Source of the DNA: Candidatus Hydrogenedens sp.
Lineage (GTDB): Bacteria; Hydrogenedentota; Hydrogenedentia; Hydrogenedentales; Hydrogenedentaceae
DNA: 56,630 nucleotides
Reading direction: 5' to 3'
Assembly (NCBI GenBank): GCA_035361075.1
Contig: DAOSBX010000020.1
Span: 1-56,630 of the forward strand
A program made the position numbers and the translations under genes. Positions within the stretch are counted from its first letter, which is position 1. Each line of letters opens with the position of its first letter. The notes under the pieces were generated by a model. That model searched no databases. It saw nothing but the letters and a program-made list of their open reading frames with translations, and was not told where the DNA came from. This document shows, piece by piece, positions 35,717 to 44,385 of this stretch.

Positions 35717-36777
35717 TTCTTTTGGCCTCCTTTTAATATACCTACAACTGCAACAGGGATATTCTTTTTTGAAGGTTCATACTTAGCCCAATTTTGAACC
35801 GCCATCCCTTCTTTTGCACCTTTAACACCAATCCCTGCAAAAGCATAACCATAACCAAATAATACTAAATCTTTTTGATTATATGTTTTCTTAGAAAAAC
35901 CGAAGGATAATAACTTTTGTTCTAATGTGTCTGTCATATTTTCTGTCGCTTCATCCGATACTGCAAAAACTCCAATATGTCCCTCTGGCACTTCTTCTAA
36001 AAACTGCTCCATCTTATAGGCTTCATTTTGACTTTCCCATATATCAAAACGGTCTGCTCTGAAAACTTTACAAGGAGGAGGTGTTAGTATTAATACATAC
36101 AGCCCCCTTCGATTTCCTGCATAGTTCTTTCCTTGAAACCATATCTGTGCTCCACTTCCCTCTGGACTACCTTCACTTAGTATTAATACATCTTCGTCAA
36201 TTTCTACACCTGTATTACCTATTCTTGAAGTAAAATCAAATACCCCCCCGCTATATAGGAGAAAAGTCAGAATTTGTTTTTCTGTCCATCCTCCATTCTG
36301 TAAACATTTCCAGGTATTTCTTGTCAATAGTTTCCACATAGAGAGAAGGGATAAAGATGATGTTTTAGATAATGAAAGATTTGTTATAAAATCATCATGT
36401 AAGACACTTATATTAAAATCCAATTTGTTTACTTCGGCTGTATGACAGTTCTTTACAAGTTTTGCAATTTCATAATACATAACTAATTTTTCTATAGAAC
36501 CTATGTCCCCTGTTTTTGTTTTGATGTCTTTTAAAAATAAATATGCTTTTTCATCAACGGGCTTGAATATCTGTATACCTCTTTCTATTTCCTCTTTCGC
36601 CTTGTCTATATTTCCTTTTTGAAAGTAGTATTTTGCTCTAATAATATAATTTTCAGGATCTACAAAATATTGATATTGTGAAATATAATAATGTGCTGTC
36701 AAGAAAGAAGCAATAACAATAAAAATAATACCCCATAAAACAACGAGACTAAATAATGAATTTGTTGAACCTTTCAT
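35713..36777 (-). CDS. membrane-anchored protein with ILEI/PANDER-like domain
   Basis: 354 residues. One N-terminal membrane helix (VVLWGIIFIVIASFLTAHYY), then a TPR-like stretch (YFQKGNIDKAKEEIERGIQI) and a C-terminal domain of about 150 residues. That domain reads like the interleukin-like EMT inducer (FAM3/PANDER) fold: LYVLILTPPP, FDIWESQNEAYKMEQFL, EVPEGHIGVFAVSDEAT and AFAGIGVKGAKEGMA. PANDER domains occur in animal FAM3 and POMGNT1 proteins, where the latter binds sugar. The gene is translationally coupled to the WecA/MraY-type transferase, so a role with surface glycan is inferred. Confidence 0.7.
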   Translation of the reverse strand: MKGSTNSLFSLVVLWGIIFIVIASFLTAHYYISQYQYFVDPENYIIRAKYYFQKGNIDKAKEEIERGIQIFKPVDEKAYLFLKDIKTKTGDIGSIEKLVMYYEIAKLVKNCHTAEVNKLDFNISVLHDDFITNLSLSKTSSLSLLSMWKLLTRNTWKCLQNGGWTEKQILTFLLYSGGVFDFTSRIGNTGVEIDEDVLILSEGSPEGSGAQIWFQGKNYAGNRRGLYVLILTPPPCKVFRADRFDIWESQNEAYKMEQFLEEVPEGHIGVFAVSDEATENMTDTLEQKLLSFGFSKKTYNQKDLVLFGYGYAFAGIGVKGAKEGMAVQNWAKYEPSKKNIPVAVVGILKGGQKK

Positions 36778-36887
36778 CTTAAAAAAATACCCACTTTCAG
36801 TAACAAATAATTAAATTAATTGTTTATATTGGCAGATTCTATTTACACCGCACATAGAATTAACTCTTGAGTTTATTTTAACATATT

Positions 36888-36915
36888 TTGTTTCCTTTAC
36901 CAAATATCATATAAT
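36888..36915 (+). promoter_or_regulatory. candidate promoter of the TolC-family gene
   Basis: TTGTTT (36888-36893) and TATAAT (36910-36915) are 16 bases apart. The latter is 38 bases before the ATG. Upstream and downstream lie inverted copies, CTTGAGTTTA (36865-36874) and TTAACTCAAG (36928-36937), which could be a regulator site. The 170-bp gap holds no other visible feature. Confidence 0.38.
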
Positions 36916-36953
36916 TTGTATTTATCATTAACTCAAGAAGGAAAAGATTGAGC

Positions 36954-38738
36954 ATGAAAACCAAAGATATCTCCGTCAGAACGCAACAGTTCATACGTAT
37001 TTTACTTTTTATTTCTTTACTATCTACACCATTCGCTTTTTCACAAGATACAGAGAAGGAAAATAAAGATAATTCTCAATTAGGTGTATCAGAAGAACAA
37101 GCCAAAGATATTCTTACAGAAACTGACAGTGGTATCAATGCAAATTCTGGACGAAGCGAACTAAATCTTCAAAAGGAAATATCCGTAGACCTAATTGACC
37201 TCGATGCGTTACGGAAAGCCACAGAAGAGCGACGAGGACCGAATGCTGTTGCACGTATGTCATTAAAGGAATGTATTGAGATAGCATTAAAACAGAATCC
37301 AGATATTATCGTTAGTGGATTAGAACCAAGAAAGGCACAAGCAGACCAATTAACAGCCTCAGGGATGTTTGACCCATTTTGGCAAACATCTCTTCAATAT
37401 AATTACGCTTCTATTATCGCCAATCAGCAAATTCGTGCTTATGCTGGAATTAATAGCGTAGAAACACATCAAACAACTTTCGAATCAACAGTTGCAGGAA
37501 AAATAAAATTAGGCACACAATACGCAGTTACTTTCAATAATGAAATTGAAGAAACGTCCTTCTCAGATTTTACCAAAGAGTATGGTGGACGACTCTTACT
37601 AACCCTTACTCAGCCATTACTAAAAGGCTTTGGTATTAAGGTTAATGCTGTTCAGATTGAGATGGCAAAACATTCGGAAAAAATTGGCGAAGCCCAATTA
37701 AGAATGACCGTTATGAATACAGTTGCGGAAATTATTAAAGCTTACTGGGACCTTGTGGGAGCGATGGAAAATGTGAAGGTTCGTGAAGAGGCTTTGGCAA
37801 ATGCAGAACGATTATTATCCATCAGTGAAAAACGACGCGAAATTGGCACAGCCGCAGATATTGAAGTACTCCAAGCCAAAGCGGGTGTCGCAACACGACA
37901 AAGTGAGCTGGTTACTGCACAGGCACAATTAGAAAGTGCATCAGATATCCTGAAAAACTTTCTTTTATTAAGAGATGGTGATTTATTCTCAAAAACGTTA
38001 ATTGTTCCCACGGACAGACCTCATAGTTTTGAAAACGAACGTCTTAACGTAGAAAATTTAGCACCTGATGTAGACCAATCTGTTGAAAAGGCTCTAAAGA
38101 ATCGCCCTGAAATTGTTATGGCAAGCTTGCAGATTGACATTGCTGACTTACAATTATTAAAAGCACGTAACGAAATGCTTCCGCAAGTGGATGTTATTGG
38201 TAGTTACGGGCAAGGTGGAAGAGACCGTTCCCTTGCTAAAATGTTTTACGGAATTCGTGATGATGATGAGACTTACTATACCTATGGAATTAAAGCCGTG
38301 GTTCCCCTCGGTAATCGTGCTGGGAGAGGTGCCTATCAGCGAGCCCGTCTTACTAAACGCGAATCAGAGGAACAAAAAAAGAAAATAGAACAAACAATTA
38401 TGATGGGTGTTCATCTGGCAGTACGAAACGTGGAGACAAATCGTGTTCTTGTCGAAAGCAATCGTCAGGCACGCAAATTACAAGAAGCGAATGTTATCGC
38501 AGAAGAAAAACGACTCCGTTTAGGAGTTAGTACCAGCTGGCGAGTATTACAAGTACAAACAGATTATACAGTTGCAAAAACTCTGGAATTACAAGCACAA
38601 ATTGCATACGAAAAAGCCCTTACCGACCTCTATCTTGCAGAAGGGACATTACTGGAACAGATGGGGGTTGAAGTAAGTTTGCCCCAAGTAGAAGACGTCA
38701 TCTCGTATGGAGAAAGCATCAAACCCCGCTGGGAATAA
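36954..38738 (+). CDS. TolC family outer membrane efflux protein
   Basis: 594 residues. A signal peptide (RILLFISLLSTPFAFS) is followed by a region of about 90 residues without homology I can name. The efflux-channel fold starts at MSLKECIEIALKQNPDI and includes LTQPLLKGFG, the EVLQAKAGVATRQSELVTAQ coil and a second repeat at LQIDIADLQLLKARNEMLPQ. No membrane-fusion protein or ABC transporter gene is adjacent, so its partner is unknown. ATG at 36954 is 11 bases after AAGGA; a TTG at 36948 is closer. Confidence 0.88.
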   Translation: MKTKDISVRTQQFIRILLFISLLSTPFAFSQDTEKENKDNSQLGVSEEQAKDILTETDSGINANSGRSELNLQKEISVDLIDLDALRKATEERRGPNAVARMSLKECIEIALKQNPDIIVSGLEPRKAQADQLTASGMFDPFWQTSLQYNYASIIANQQIRAYAGINSVETHQTTFESTVAGKIKLGTQYAVTFNNEIEETSFSDFTKEYGGRLLLTLTQPLLKGFGIKVNAVQIEMAKHSEKIGEAQLRMTVMNTVAEIIKAYWDLVGAMENVKVREEALANAERLLSISEKRREIGTAADIEVLQAKAGVATRQSELVTAQAQLESASDILKNFLLLRDGDLFSKTLIVPTDRPHSFENERLNVENLAPDVDQSVEKALKNRPEIVMASLQIDIADLQLLKARNEMLPQVDVIGSYGQGGRDRSLAKMFYGIRDDDETYYTYGIKAVVPLGNRAGRGAYQRARLTKRESEEQKKKIEQTIMMGVHLAVRNVETNRVLVESNRQARKLQEANVIAEEKRLRLGVSTSWRVLQVQTDYTVAKTLELQAQIAYEKALTDLYLAEGTLLEQMGVEVSLPQVEDVISYGESIKPRWE

Positions 38739-38765
38739 TCCCTAATTTATAACTTTTTTCTCACT

Positions 38766-40844
38766 CTAACGTTGCGCGATGTTTAATTTCCTAACATATA
38801 AAACGCCCATAACAACAATAACAATAATGATATTAACGATGCCGAAAGAAGTTATAGATGTAAGTCCAGTTGTGTATTTAATTTCCACTTGTTTTGATAC
38901 TATTGTTTCTTTCGCATCAGAAACCTCCACCCAATAAATTCCCTCATCCTCTTTTGACATATCTTCAATCAACAACATAGATTCATTACCACCAATAGGC
39001 TCACCATCTTTCCACCATTGATAATTTATAGGAGGAATACCACCTGTAATATTAATCATTAATGTATAATGCCCCCCATCAACGACAATCGCTCCTTCTG
39101 GCTGTTGTAATAACTCCATACGAGGATAAATTCTTAAACGAACCTTATTTGTATAAACCATTTCTTCTCGAGAGTCACCCACATAACATTGGTATTCTCC
39201 TGCATCTTGTAATGTTAATCCATTAATCTCCCATGTATTTGAATTGGGCCCTACGGACTCCCCATCTTTGAGCCATTGATATGTGAGTGCCCCTTCCCCA
39301 CCAGAAATATTAAATGACAGAACAACTGCATCTCCGAGATAGTAATCCCCTCCTACAAGGTATGAAAGAATCTTAATACGATTTGTTACTGTTTTACTTT
39401 TTGGTTCGATTAAATAATTTCCGGCAAGGTCTGTTCCTGTGGACACGCTAACAGTGATATCTTCACCCTGTAATAAATTCCCGTTATTCCAATTTAAAAG
39501 ATAATTATCGGGTGCTATTTTCTGCACCGTGTTAGGATTTGTGCTTAACGTGCCCTTACCCGGTCCAGATAAACTATACCTCGTAGCCAGAATCATATAT
39601 GGTTCCATCGCCTCCGAGAATAAAACCCGTATTCTTTTACTATCGACTACTCTTACATCAATAACATAGGGAGGTATCCCGATACTCGAACATACCACTG
39701 TATCCCAATCCGGATCGATTAGATTTCCGTATATGTCTTTGACATTTTGCACCTCAATCTGAACCAATGAGCCACCTTTCATTTCACCCTCGTCCCACTC
39801 CAATATATAGGTTCTTGAGTCTGTATCCTGGATAACCCTGGACGGGTGAATAACAAGCGTACCTTTACCAGAAGCCCCTGACGGATTACCAACTGTATAA
39901 TTACCAATAAACAATGCCGAAGAGCCCATATCCTCACTATACTTAATTTTTAAAGTCCTCTCATTGACTGCTGTAAGGGACAATGCCCTTGGCAATGTTA
40001 CCTCAAAAATATCTGATGCGGTATTGTGCAGTGGGTCAATTACATTCCCTGCTAAATCCTGAACATCATTTACCTGCACTGTTACTTCTTGCCCTTCTGA
40101 AATACCTGTGCCTGTTGTCCACGATATAGCATAGGTCGGTGGAAATTCAGCTACCTTTTCTACATTGGTAGGTTCACTACCTGGAGGAGTATCTATCCAC
40201 CATCGATAATTGGCAGGATTCAGCACATTACCTGGCTCAATTTCTTTCATAGATTCCGAAAAAACAACATTAATCCGTCGTGGCCCCATCACTTCGATCG
40301 ATGCTAACATTGGAGGCACACCCCCAGTTCCACCGCCGACATGTGTTCCACTATTCGGTTGACCTATGGGATTGCCTTGTGCATCGAACACCCCTGTTAC
40401 GGTTACAGTTATATCTCCCCCATTTTTCATCTCTCCGCTGTTCCAGATTAGTCTTACATTCTTATTATCTATTTCCGTCACTTGGCTTGGATTGTCGGAT
40501 AAGGTTCCTTTGCCATCATTAGAAATAGTGTAATTACTCGGTTCGCCCAATTCATCTGTTCGCATCGGCTCTGAAAACTGCACCTCGACTTCCAATGGCT
40601 GAGTAACCTGCACCGAGGCAACATACGCAGGTGTCGCATCAATCACATGGACATGAAAAGTCTCATCATAATATAATCCCATCATATCCGTTGCCCAGAC
40701 CTGAACGGTTAAATATGGATTCTCGGATCCATTTAATACACTTGGCAAATCCACCACCAATTGATTGCCATCAAGTCGAAACGCTCCATTTCCGTTCTGA
40801 ACCAAATTCAGGGTATGTGGCTCTTCTGGGTCAGGGTCAACCAC
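38766..40844 (-). CDS. C-terminal piece of the broken surface protein (Ig-like repeats, anchor)
   Basis: 692 residues with no natural start: it resumes in frame after the insertion with VDPDPEEPHTLNLVQ. About four SwmB/Big_5-like repeats are marked by FSEPM, FSESM, YSEDM and FSEAM. Two Ig-like modules contain DAGEYQCYVGD and DEGIYWVEVSD. A final membrane helix (VNIIIVIVVMGVLYV) plus a basic tail anchors the protein. It is convergent with the TolC-family gene (27-bp gap). Confidence 0.7.
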   Translation of the reverse strand: MVDPDPEEPHTLNLVQNGNGAFRLDGNQLVVDLPSVLNGSENPYLTVQVWATDMMGLYYDETFHVHVIDATPAYVASVQVTQPLEVEVQFSEPMRTDELGEPSNYTISNDGKGTLSDNPSQVTEIDNKNVRLIWNSGEMKNGGDITVTVTGVFDAQGNPIGQPNSGTHVGGGTGGVPPMLASIEVMGPRRINVVFSESMKEIEPGNVLNPANYRWWIDTPPGSEPTNVEKVAEFPPTYAISWTTGTGISEGQEVTVQVNDVQDLAGNVIDPLHNTASDIFEVTLPRALSLTAVNERTLKIKYSEDMGSSALFIGNYTVGNPSGASGKGTLVIHPSRVIQDTDSRTYILEWDEGEMKGGSLVQIEVQNVKDIYGNLIDPDWDTVVCSSIGIPPYVIDVRVVDSKRIRVLFSEAMEPYMILATRYSLSGPGKGTLSTNPNTVQKIAPDNYLLNWNNGNLLQGEDITVSVSTGTDLAGNYLIEPKSKTVTNRIKILSYLVGGDYYLGDAVVLSFNISGGEGALTYQWLKDGESVGPNSNTWEINGLTLQDAGEYQCYVGDSREEMVYTNKVRLRIYPRMELLQQPEGAIVVDGGHYTLMINITGGIPPINYQWWKDGEPIGGNESMLLIEDMSKEDEGIYWVEVSDAKETIVSKQVEIKYTTGLTSITSFGIVNIIIVIVVMGVLYVRKLNIAQR

Positions 40845-40913
40845 AGTTCATTTGTTTTTTAGGTTGTTCCGCTACCTGGTATGTGGCTCTTCTGGGTCAG
40901 GGTCAACCACAGT
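40812..40913. repeat. 36-bp direct repeat flanking a 30-bp spacer inside the surface gene
   Basis: Identical 36-base copies lie at 40812-40847 and 40878-40913, so the unit is 66 bp. Because 66 is divisible by three, the insertion keeps the frame, but the spacer carries TAG (40872-40874) and TGA (40848-40850) stops on the coding strand. Removing one unit gives a smooth VVDPDPEEPHTLNLVQ reading. Confidence 0.9.
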
Positions 40914-41560
40914 AAACTCTGCTACAACTGTACCTTCAGGAACATTGTCCAGCACCTCTATTGGGTCGGAATCGGGTATTATGTCTGTGGGACGGAAGAA
41001 TCCTTCGTCAGCACCAATATCTGGCGAGGCATAGAATGAAGGTAAAGGCCTACTTTGTCCTTCAAAATCTATATTGGTTGTATCTGTTATTCCTGAACGG
41101 CCTAATGCACCACTCCCTGTCTGTAATTTGCCGACATCATCCAATTTTGGATCGGCATAAATTATAATTTGGTCATCTGGCGGTGTCTCGAAACCACCTT
41201 TCCCATCTGCAGAGTTACGGTTCCATGCTAAGTTTTTCCATTCAAAACCTGTTTCCCAAACGGGCAAAATATTAGAGGCATTAGGAGCATCAAAAATAGT
41301 GCCCGCAGAATATAATGTATCACCCGTCCTACCATGAATTAGCCAATTCGTTACTGGGTTAGCTTCCGGCGAAGTAAGTGTTACATGATGCAAACGAATG
41401 TTAGCAAACGCAGTAGGAGATAAGGTGTCACTAAAACCGCGTGTATCTATATATGAAAGAACGCCACCACCGTAAAAAATGGTATTAGCAATGTTCAGTT
41501 CAGGACCATAATTACCGCCAGTGGCACCGGAGCGAAATGTCCCTGCACCAAAACCCCACC
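40872..41560 (-). CDS. middle piece of the broken surface protein
   Basis: The open frame begins near 41560 without a natural start (an internal TTG at 41393 is the first candidate). It reads through NYGPELNIANTIFYGGG, LHHVTLTSPEANP and the choice-of-anchor signature ASPDIGADEGF. Its end, VVDPDPEEPHTR followed by TAG at 40872-40874, lies inside the 66-bp insertion. Confidence 0.6.
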
Positions 41561-42832
41561 AACAAGAATCCTCTCAATTTCAACCGGTCCTGATAATTCT
41601 CCGCCTAAACAGGTAATTGCATAACCAATATATGGCTTGATTATACCCTTCGCACGGTAAAATTTTATTGAGCCACGCAATATGCGAGCATAAGTCCCTG
41701 TATTGCTTGTCATACCATCCATATTTACCCAGTATATTGGAGATGGGATTACATCATCTGCTGTGTCGAACCAATCTGTACCTGGTTCTAATCCTAATAT
41801 TTCTACTCGAGCACTACTTTGCTGAAAGTTGAATGCACGCTCTCCACAGGCACCTGTGAATACTGGCTTGTATAGCCGATAAATATTCGGCGTAGTTTGA
41901 TTATCCTCGCCTAACTTATCAAATAGATTTGCACTACCACTTCGAAATGAACAATTATAAAAAACTACCTCCGACCCGCCATCACTTGCAGTAGGGCTAT
42001 CCGCTTTTACTGCTATTGCACTATCGGAATAGGTACTACTCTCTTCCGGAGCAAAGATACATTCTTCTAATGCGATTTTGACCACATTTTTCAGTGATAA
42101 TCTAGTCCCTCTCCCCTTGGCATAGCTAAAGTCTATATATCGCAACTGGGCTTCCATTATTCCAGTGCCATTCATTGGTCCAAGAACCATCAACGGTAAA
42201 GTTTGCTCGACTTCGTCCCCTCCTAAGAACCTAACCATGTAAAACTGGTGCTTGCTCGCAGGAACATTCTGCAAATATATATAACTTCCATTGGGTGCTC
42301 CCGGTTGTTCTACTGGCTCCCAAACACGCTCCTTTTTGATAAAATTTGCTTTCTCGACTATAAAAACACCGTTTCCATTCATCGAGGTAGCAATCAGCGG
42401 AGAAGAGTATTCAGAAAATAACGCTATTCGGTTGTACACACCTTCATCGTAACCAATAATTTTTAAAATTTTTCCCATCGTAGAATTATTTGTAAATACA
42501 GGATGATCGCTATTGGGTCTAATCTCCGGACGAATGCCAACATCAGCAATTACTTCAATATCACCACTATCTGCGAGGACTAATTCCGGTACGAGAAAGT
42601 ACACCCCCTCACTTTGACTTGGTCCTTGCCATTCTATTCGGATAGTGTGATTACCGGGATTTGTAACTGTGGCGTGTGTCCATGCATCAGATAATTGTTC
42701 AAACCCCCACTCGTTAGGATTTCCCGTTGCATCATTAGGTGCACCTTCGTAAATACGGTATAAATCTGCGTGAGTATATGAAAATGAAAGGAAAAACACA
42801 AAGAATGAAATTGTTCTCCCACACCATTTCAT
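41495..42832 (-). CDS. N-terminal piece of the broken surface protein (right-handed beta-helix)
   Basis: 445 residues starting with a signal peptide (TISFFVFFLSFSYTHA). The body is rich in short beta-helix-like turns (VVFYNCSFRSGSANLF, KNVVKIALEECIF). It ends artificially: the last codons GHFAPVPLAVIMVLN are out of frame, and the other frame carries on with AGTFRSGATGG. Confidence 0.7.
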   Translation of the reverse strand: MKWCGRTISFFVFFLSFSYTHADLYRIYEGAPNDATGNPNEWGFEQLSDAWTHATVTNPGNHTIRIEWQGPSQSEGVYFLVPELVLADSGDIEVIADVGIRPEIRPNSDHPVFTNNSTMGKILKIIGYDEGVYNRIALFSEYSSPLIATSMNGNGVFIVEKANFIKKERVWEPVEQPGAPNGSYIYLQNVPASKHQFYMVRFLGGDEVEQTLPLMVLGPMNGTGIMEAQLRYIDFSYAKGRGTRLSLKNVVKIALEECIFAPEESSTYSDSAIAVKADSPTASDGGSEVVFYNCSFRSGSANLFDKLGEDNQTTPNIYRLYKPVFTGACGERAFNFQQSSARVEILGLEPGTDWFDTADDVIPSPIYWVNMDGMTSNTGTYARILRGSIKFYRAKGIIKPYIGYAITCLGGELSGPVEIERILVGGVLVQGHFAPVPLAVIMVLN

Positions 42833-42967
42833 AATAATTATCCGAAATTAAATATTATATATATGTTATAATTTTTATTAATCTTATTATATCATAAATC
42901 ATAGAAAAAACAACACTATATTTTATAGTTTCTTTGCGTAATAATCGGATAATTAAAAGGGTTAGTT

Positions 42968-44272
42968 ATGATTGCTAAAATTTCATTACTTGGAGAATGT
43001 AATATTATTTCACCATTAGAAAAATTTTTATCAGAACAGGATAAAAAGAATTTACTATTTATTGATGATAATACTTATATCTCTAATTCAATAGAGATTA
43101 ATGAACAAGGAGAGTATTTAGAAAAAGAGCAGATATATTTTGAGAAAGCAGGTCCACGAAAGAAAATTTTCTTCCAACCCGAGAAGACAGTTGCGGGAAT
43201 AGTAACCTGCGGAGGTATATGTCCAGGATTAAATAATGTAATTCGTTCCTTAGTGGTAGAATTGTGGTTTCATTATGGGGTTCGGAAAATTTTAGGTTTT
43301 CGCTATGGATATGAAGGATTAAATCCAGAAAAAAATTTACATCCGATTCAGCTTGACCCTGAAATTGTGGACGAGATACACGACGAAGGAGGAACAATAT
43401 TAGGCACATCGCGGGGACCACAAGCTCCAGAAAAAATGATTTCATGTTTGTATTCTATGGGTGTTAATGTACTATTTTGTGTTGGTGGAGATGGAACACA
43501 TCGTGGTGCCTATCAATTATTCCATGTATTGCAAGAAAAATCATACCCCATTTCAATAATTGGAATTCCTAAAACTATAGATAATGATATTTTATATACT
43601 TCACGAACCTTTGGTTTTAACACCGCCATTGAGGAAGCAAGGAAAGTCCTTATTTGTGCACATACAGAGGCAAAGTCTGTCCGATATGGTATAGGTTTGG
43701 TTAAGTTAATGGGTAGAGATTCAGGGTTTGTTACTGCTTATTCTGTTCTTGCAAGTCAGTTGGTTAATTATGCAATCATCCCAGAAGTAACAGTTCCTCT
43801 TCATGGTAATAATGGTTTTTTAGCATGGCTTGAGCAAAGAATCCTTACAAGAGAACATGCACTTATCGCTATTGCAGAAGGTGCAGGTTTAGAATGGATA
43901 AAAGAAGGAAAGGAACAACAAGATGCATCGGGGAATATTGTACACCCTGATACGGGTAAATTTTTAAGAGATACAATTACAACTTATTTTAATAAAAAAC
44001 GAATTCCTGCACAGATGAAATATTTCGACCCAAGTTATTTAATACGAAGTGTTCCTGCGAATGCAGAAGATTCGGCTTTTTGTGATGCACTGGCTCGAAA
44101 TGCAGTGCATGCAGGAATGACAGGACGCACAGGACTAACCATTGGTTATATCCATAATCAATTCGTTCATATCCCCATCAAAATGGTTATTTCAGGCCGT
44201 AAAAAAGTTGACCCGAACGGGTCCTTATGGCAAACTGTTCTCGCCAGCACAGGTCAACCCATCTCAAAGTAA
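42968..44272 (+). CDS. 6-phosphofructokinase
   Basis: 434 residues of the longer, PPi-PFK-like clade. Motifs: VTCGGICPGLNNVIR, FRYGYEGL, ILGTSRGPQ, then FCVGGDGTHRGA and IGIPKTIDNDI. The glycine in GGDGT (aspartate in PPi-dependent enzymes) points to ATP as donor, as in plant and trypanosomal enzymes; this is an inference. AAGGG precedes the ATG. It is a key step of glycolysis here, with no other glycolytic gene in the window. Confidence 0.9.
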   Translation: MIAKISLLGECNIISPLEKFLSEQDKKNLLFIDDNTYISNSIEINEQGEYLEKEQIYFEKAGPRKKIFFQPEKTVAGIVTCGGICPGLNNVIRSLVVELWFHYGVRKILGFRYGYEGLNPEKNLHPIQLDPEIVDEIHDEGGTILGTSRGPQAPEKMISCLYSMGVNVLFCVGGDGTHRGAYQLFHVLQEKSYPISIIGIPKTIDNDILYTSRTFGFNTAIEEARKVLICAHTEAKSVRYGIGLVKLMGRDSGFVTAYSVLASQLVNYAIIPEVTVPLHGNNGFLAWLEQRILTREHALIAIAEGAGLEWIKEGKEQQDASGNIVHPDTGKFLRDTITTYFNKKRIPAQMKYFDPSYLIRSVPANAEDSAFCDALARNAVHAGMTGRTGLTIGYIHNQFVHIPIKMVISGRKKVDPNGSLWQTVLASTGQPISK

Positions 44273-44385
44273 TACATAAGTTTTTGCTATTTTCAATGAT
44301 TAAACATTTATTAATAAAATTATGAATTATAAAATATGATAGAATAATTAGAACACTTTCAATGCTCATGATATATTGAGGTAAT

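Larger units (their letters stand above)
38766..42832 (-). pseudogene. large cell-surface beta-helix/Ig-repeat protein, broken in two places
   Basis: The three open pieces 42832-41495, 41393-40872 and 40844-38766 read as one original protein of about 1,330 residues. Piece one ends by frameshift near the C4 run at 41554-41557. The reading continues, in the other frame, through AGTFRSGATGGNYGPEL into piece two. Piece two ends in a TAG inside a 66-bp insertion, and piece three resumes in the same frame as piece two. Order: signal peptide, beta-helix, IGADE-type end, cadherin-like segment, four Ig-like repeats, two Ig domains, C-terminal membrane anchor. It may be a pseudogene or an assembly error. 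Confidence 0.75.

Noticed and set aside
36865..36937. Transposon-end inverted repeats around the TolC promoter (CTTGAGTTTA/TTAACTCAAG)
   Set aside because: Only ten bases, no transposase and no flanking duplication; more consistent with a regulator site or chance.
40812..40913. CRISPR-like pair of 36-bp repeats with a 30-bp spacer
   Set aside because: Only two copies, inside a coding sequence whose reading continues on both sides, with no cas genes in the window.
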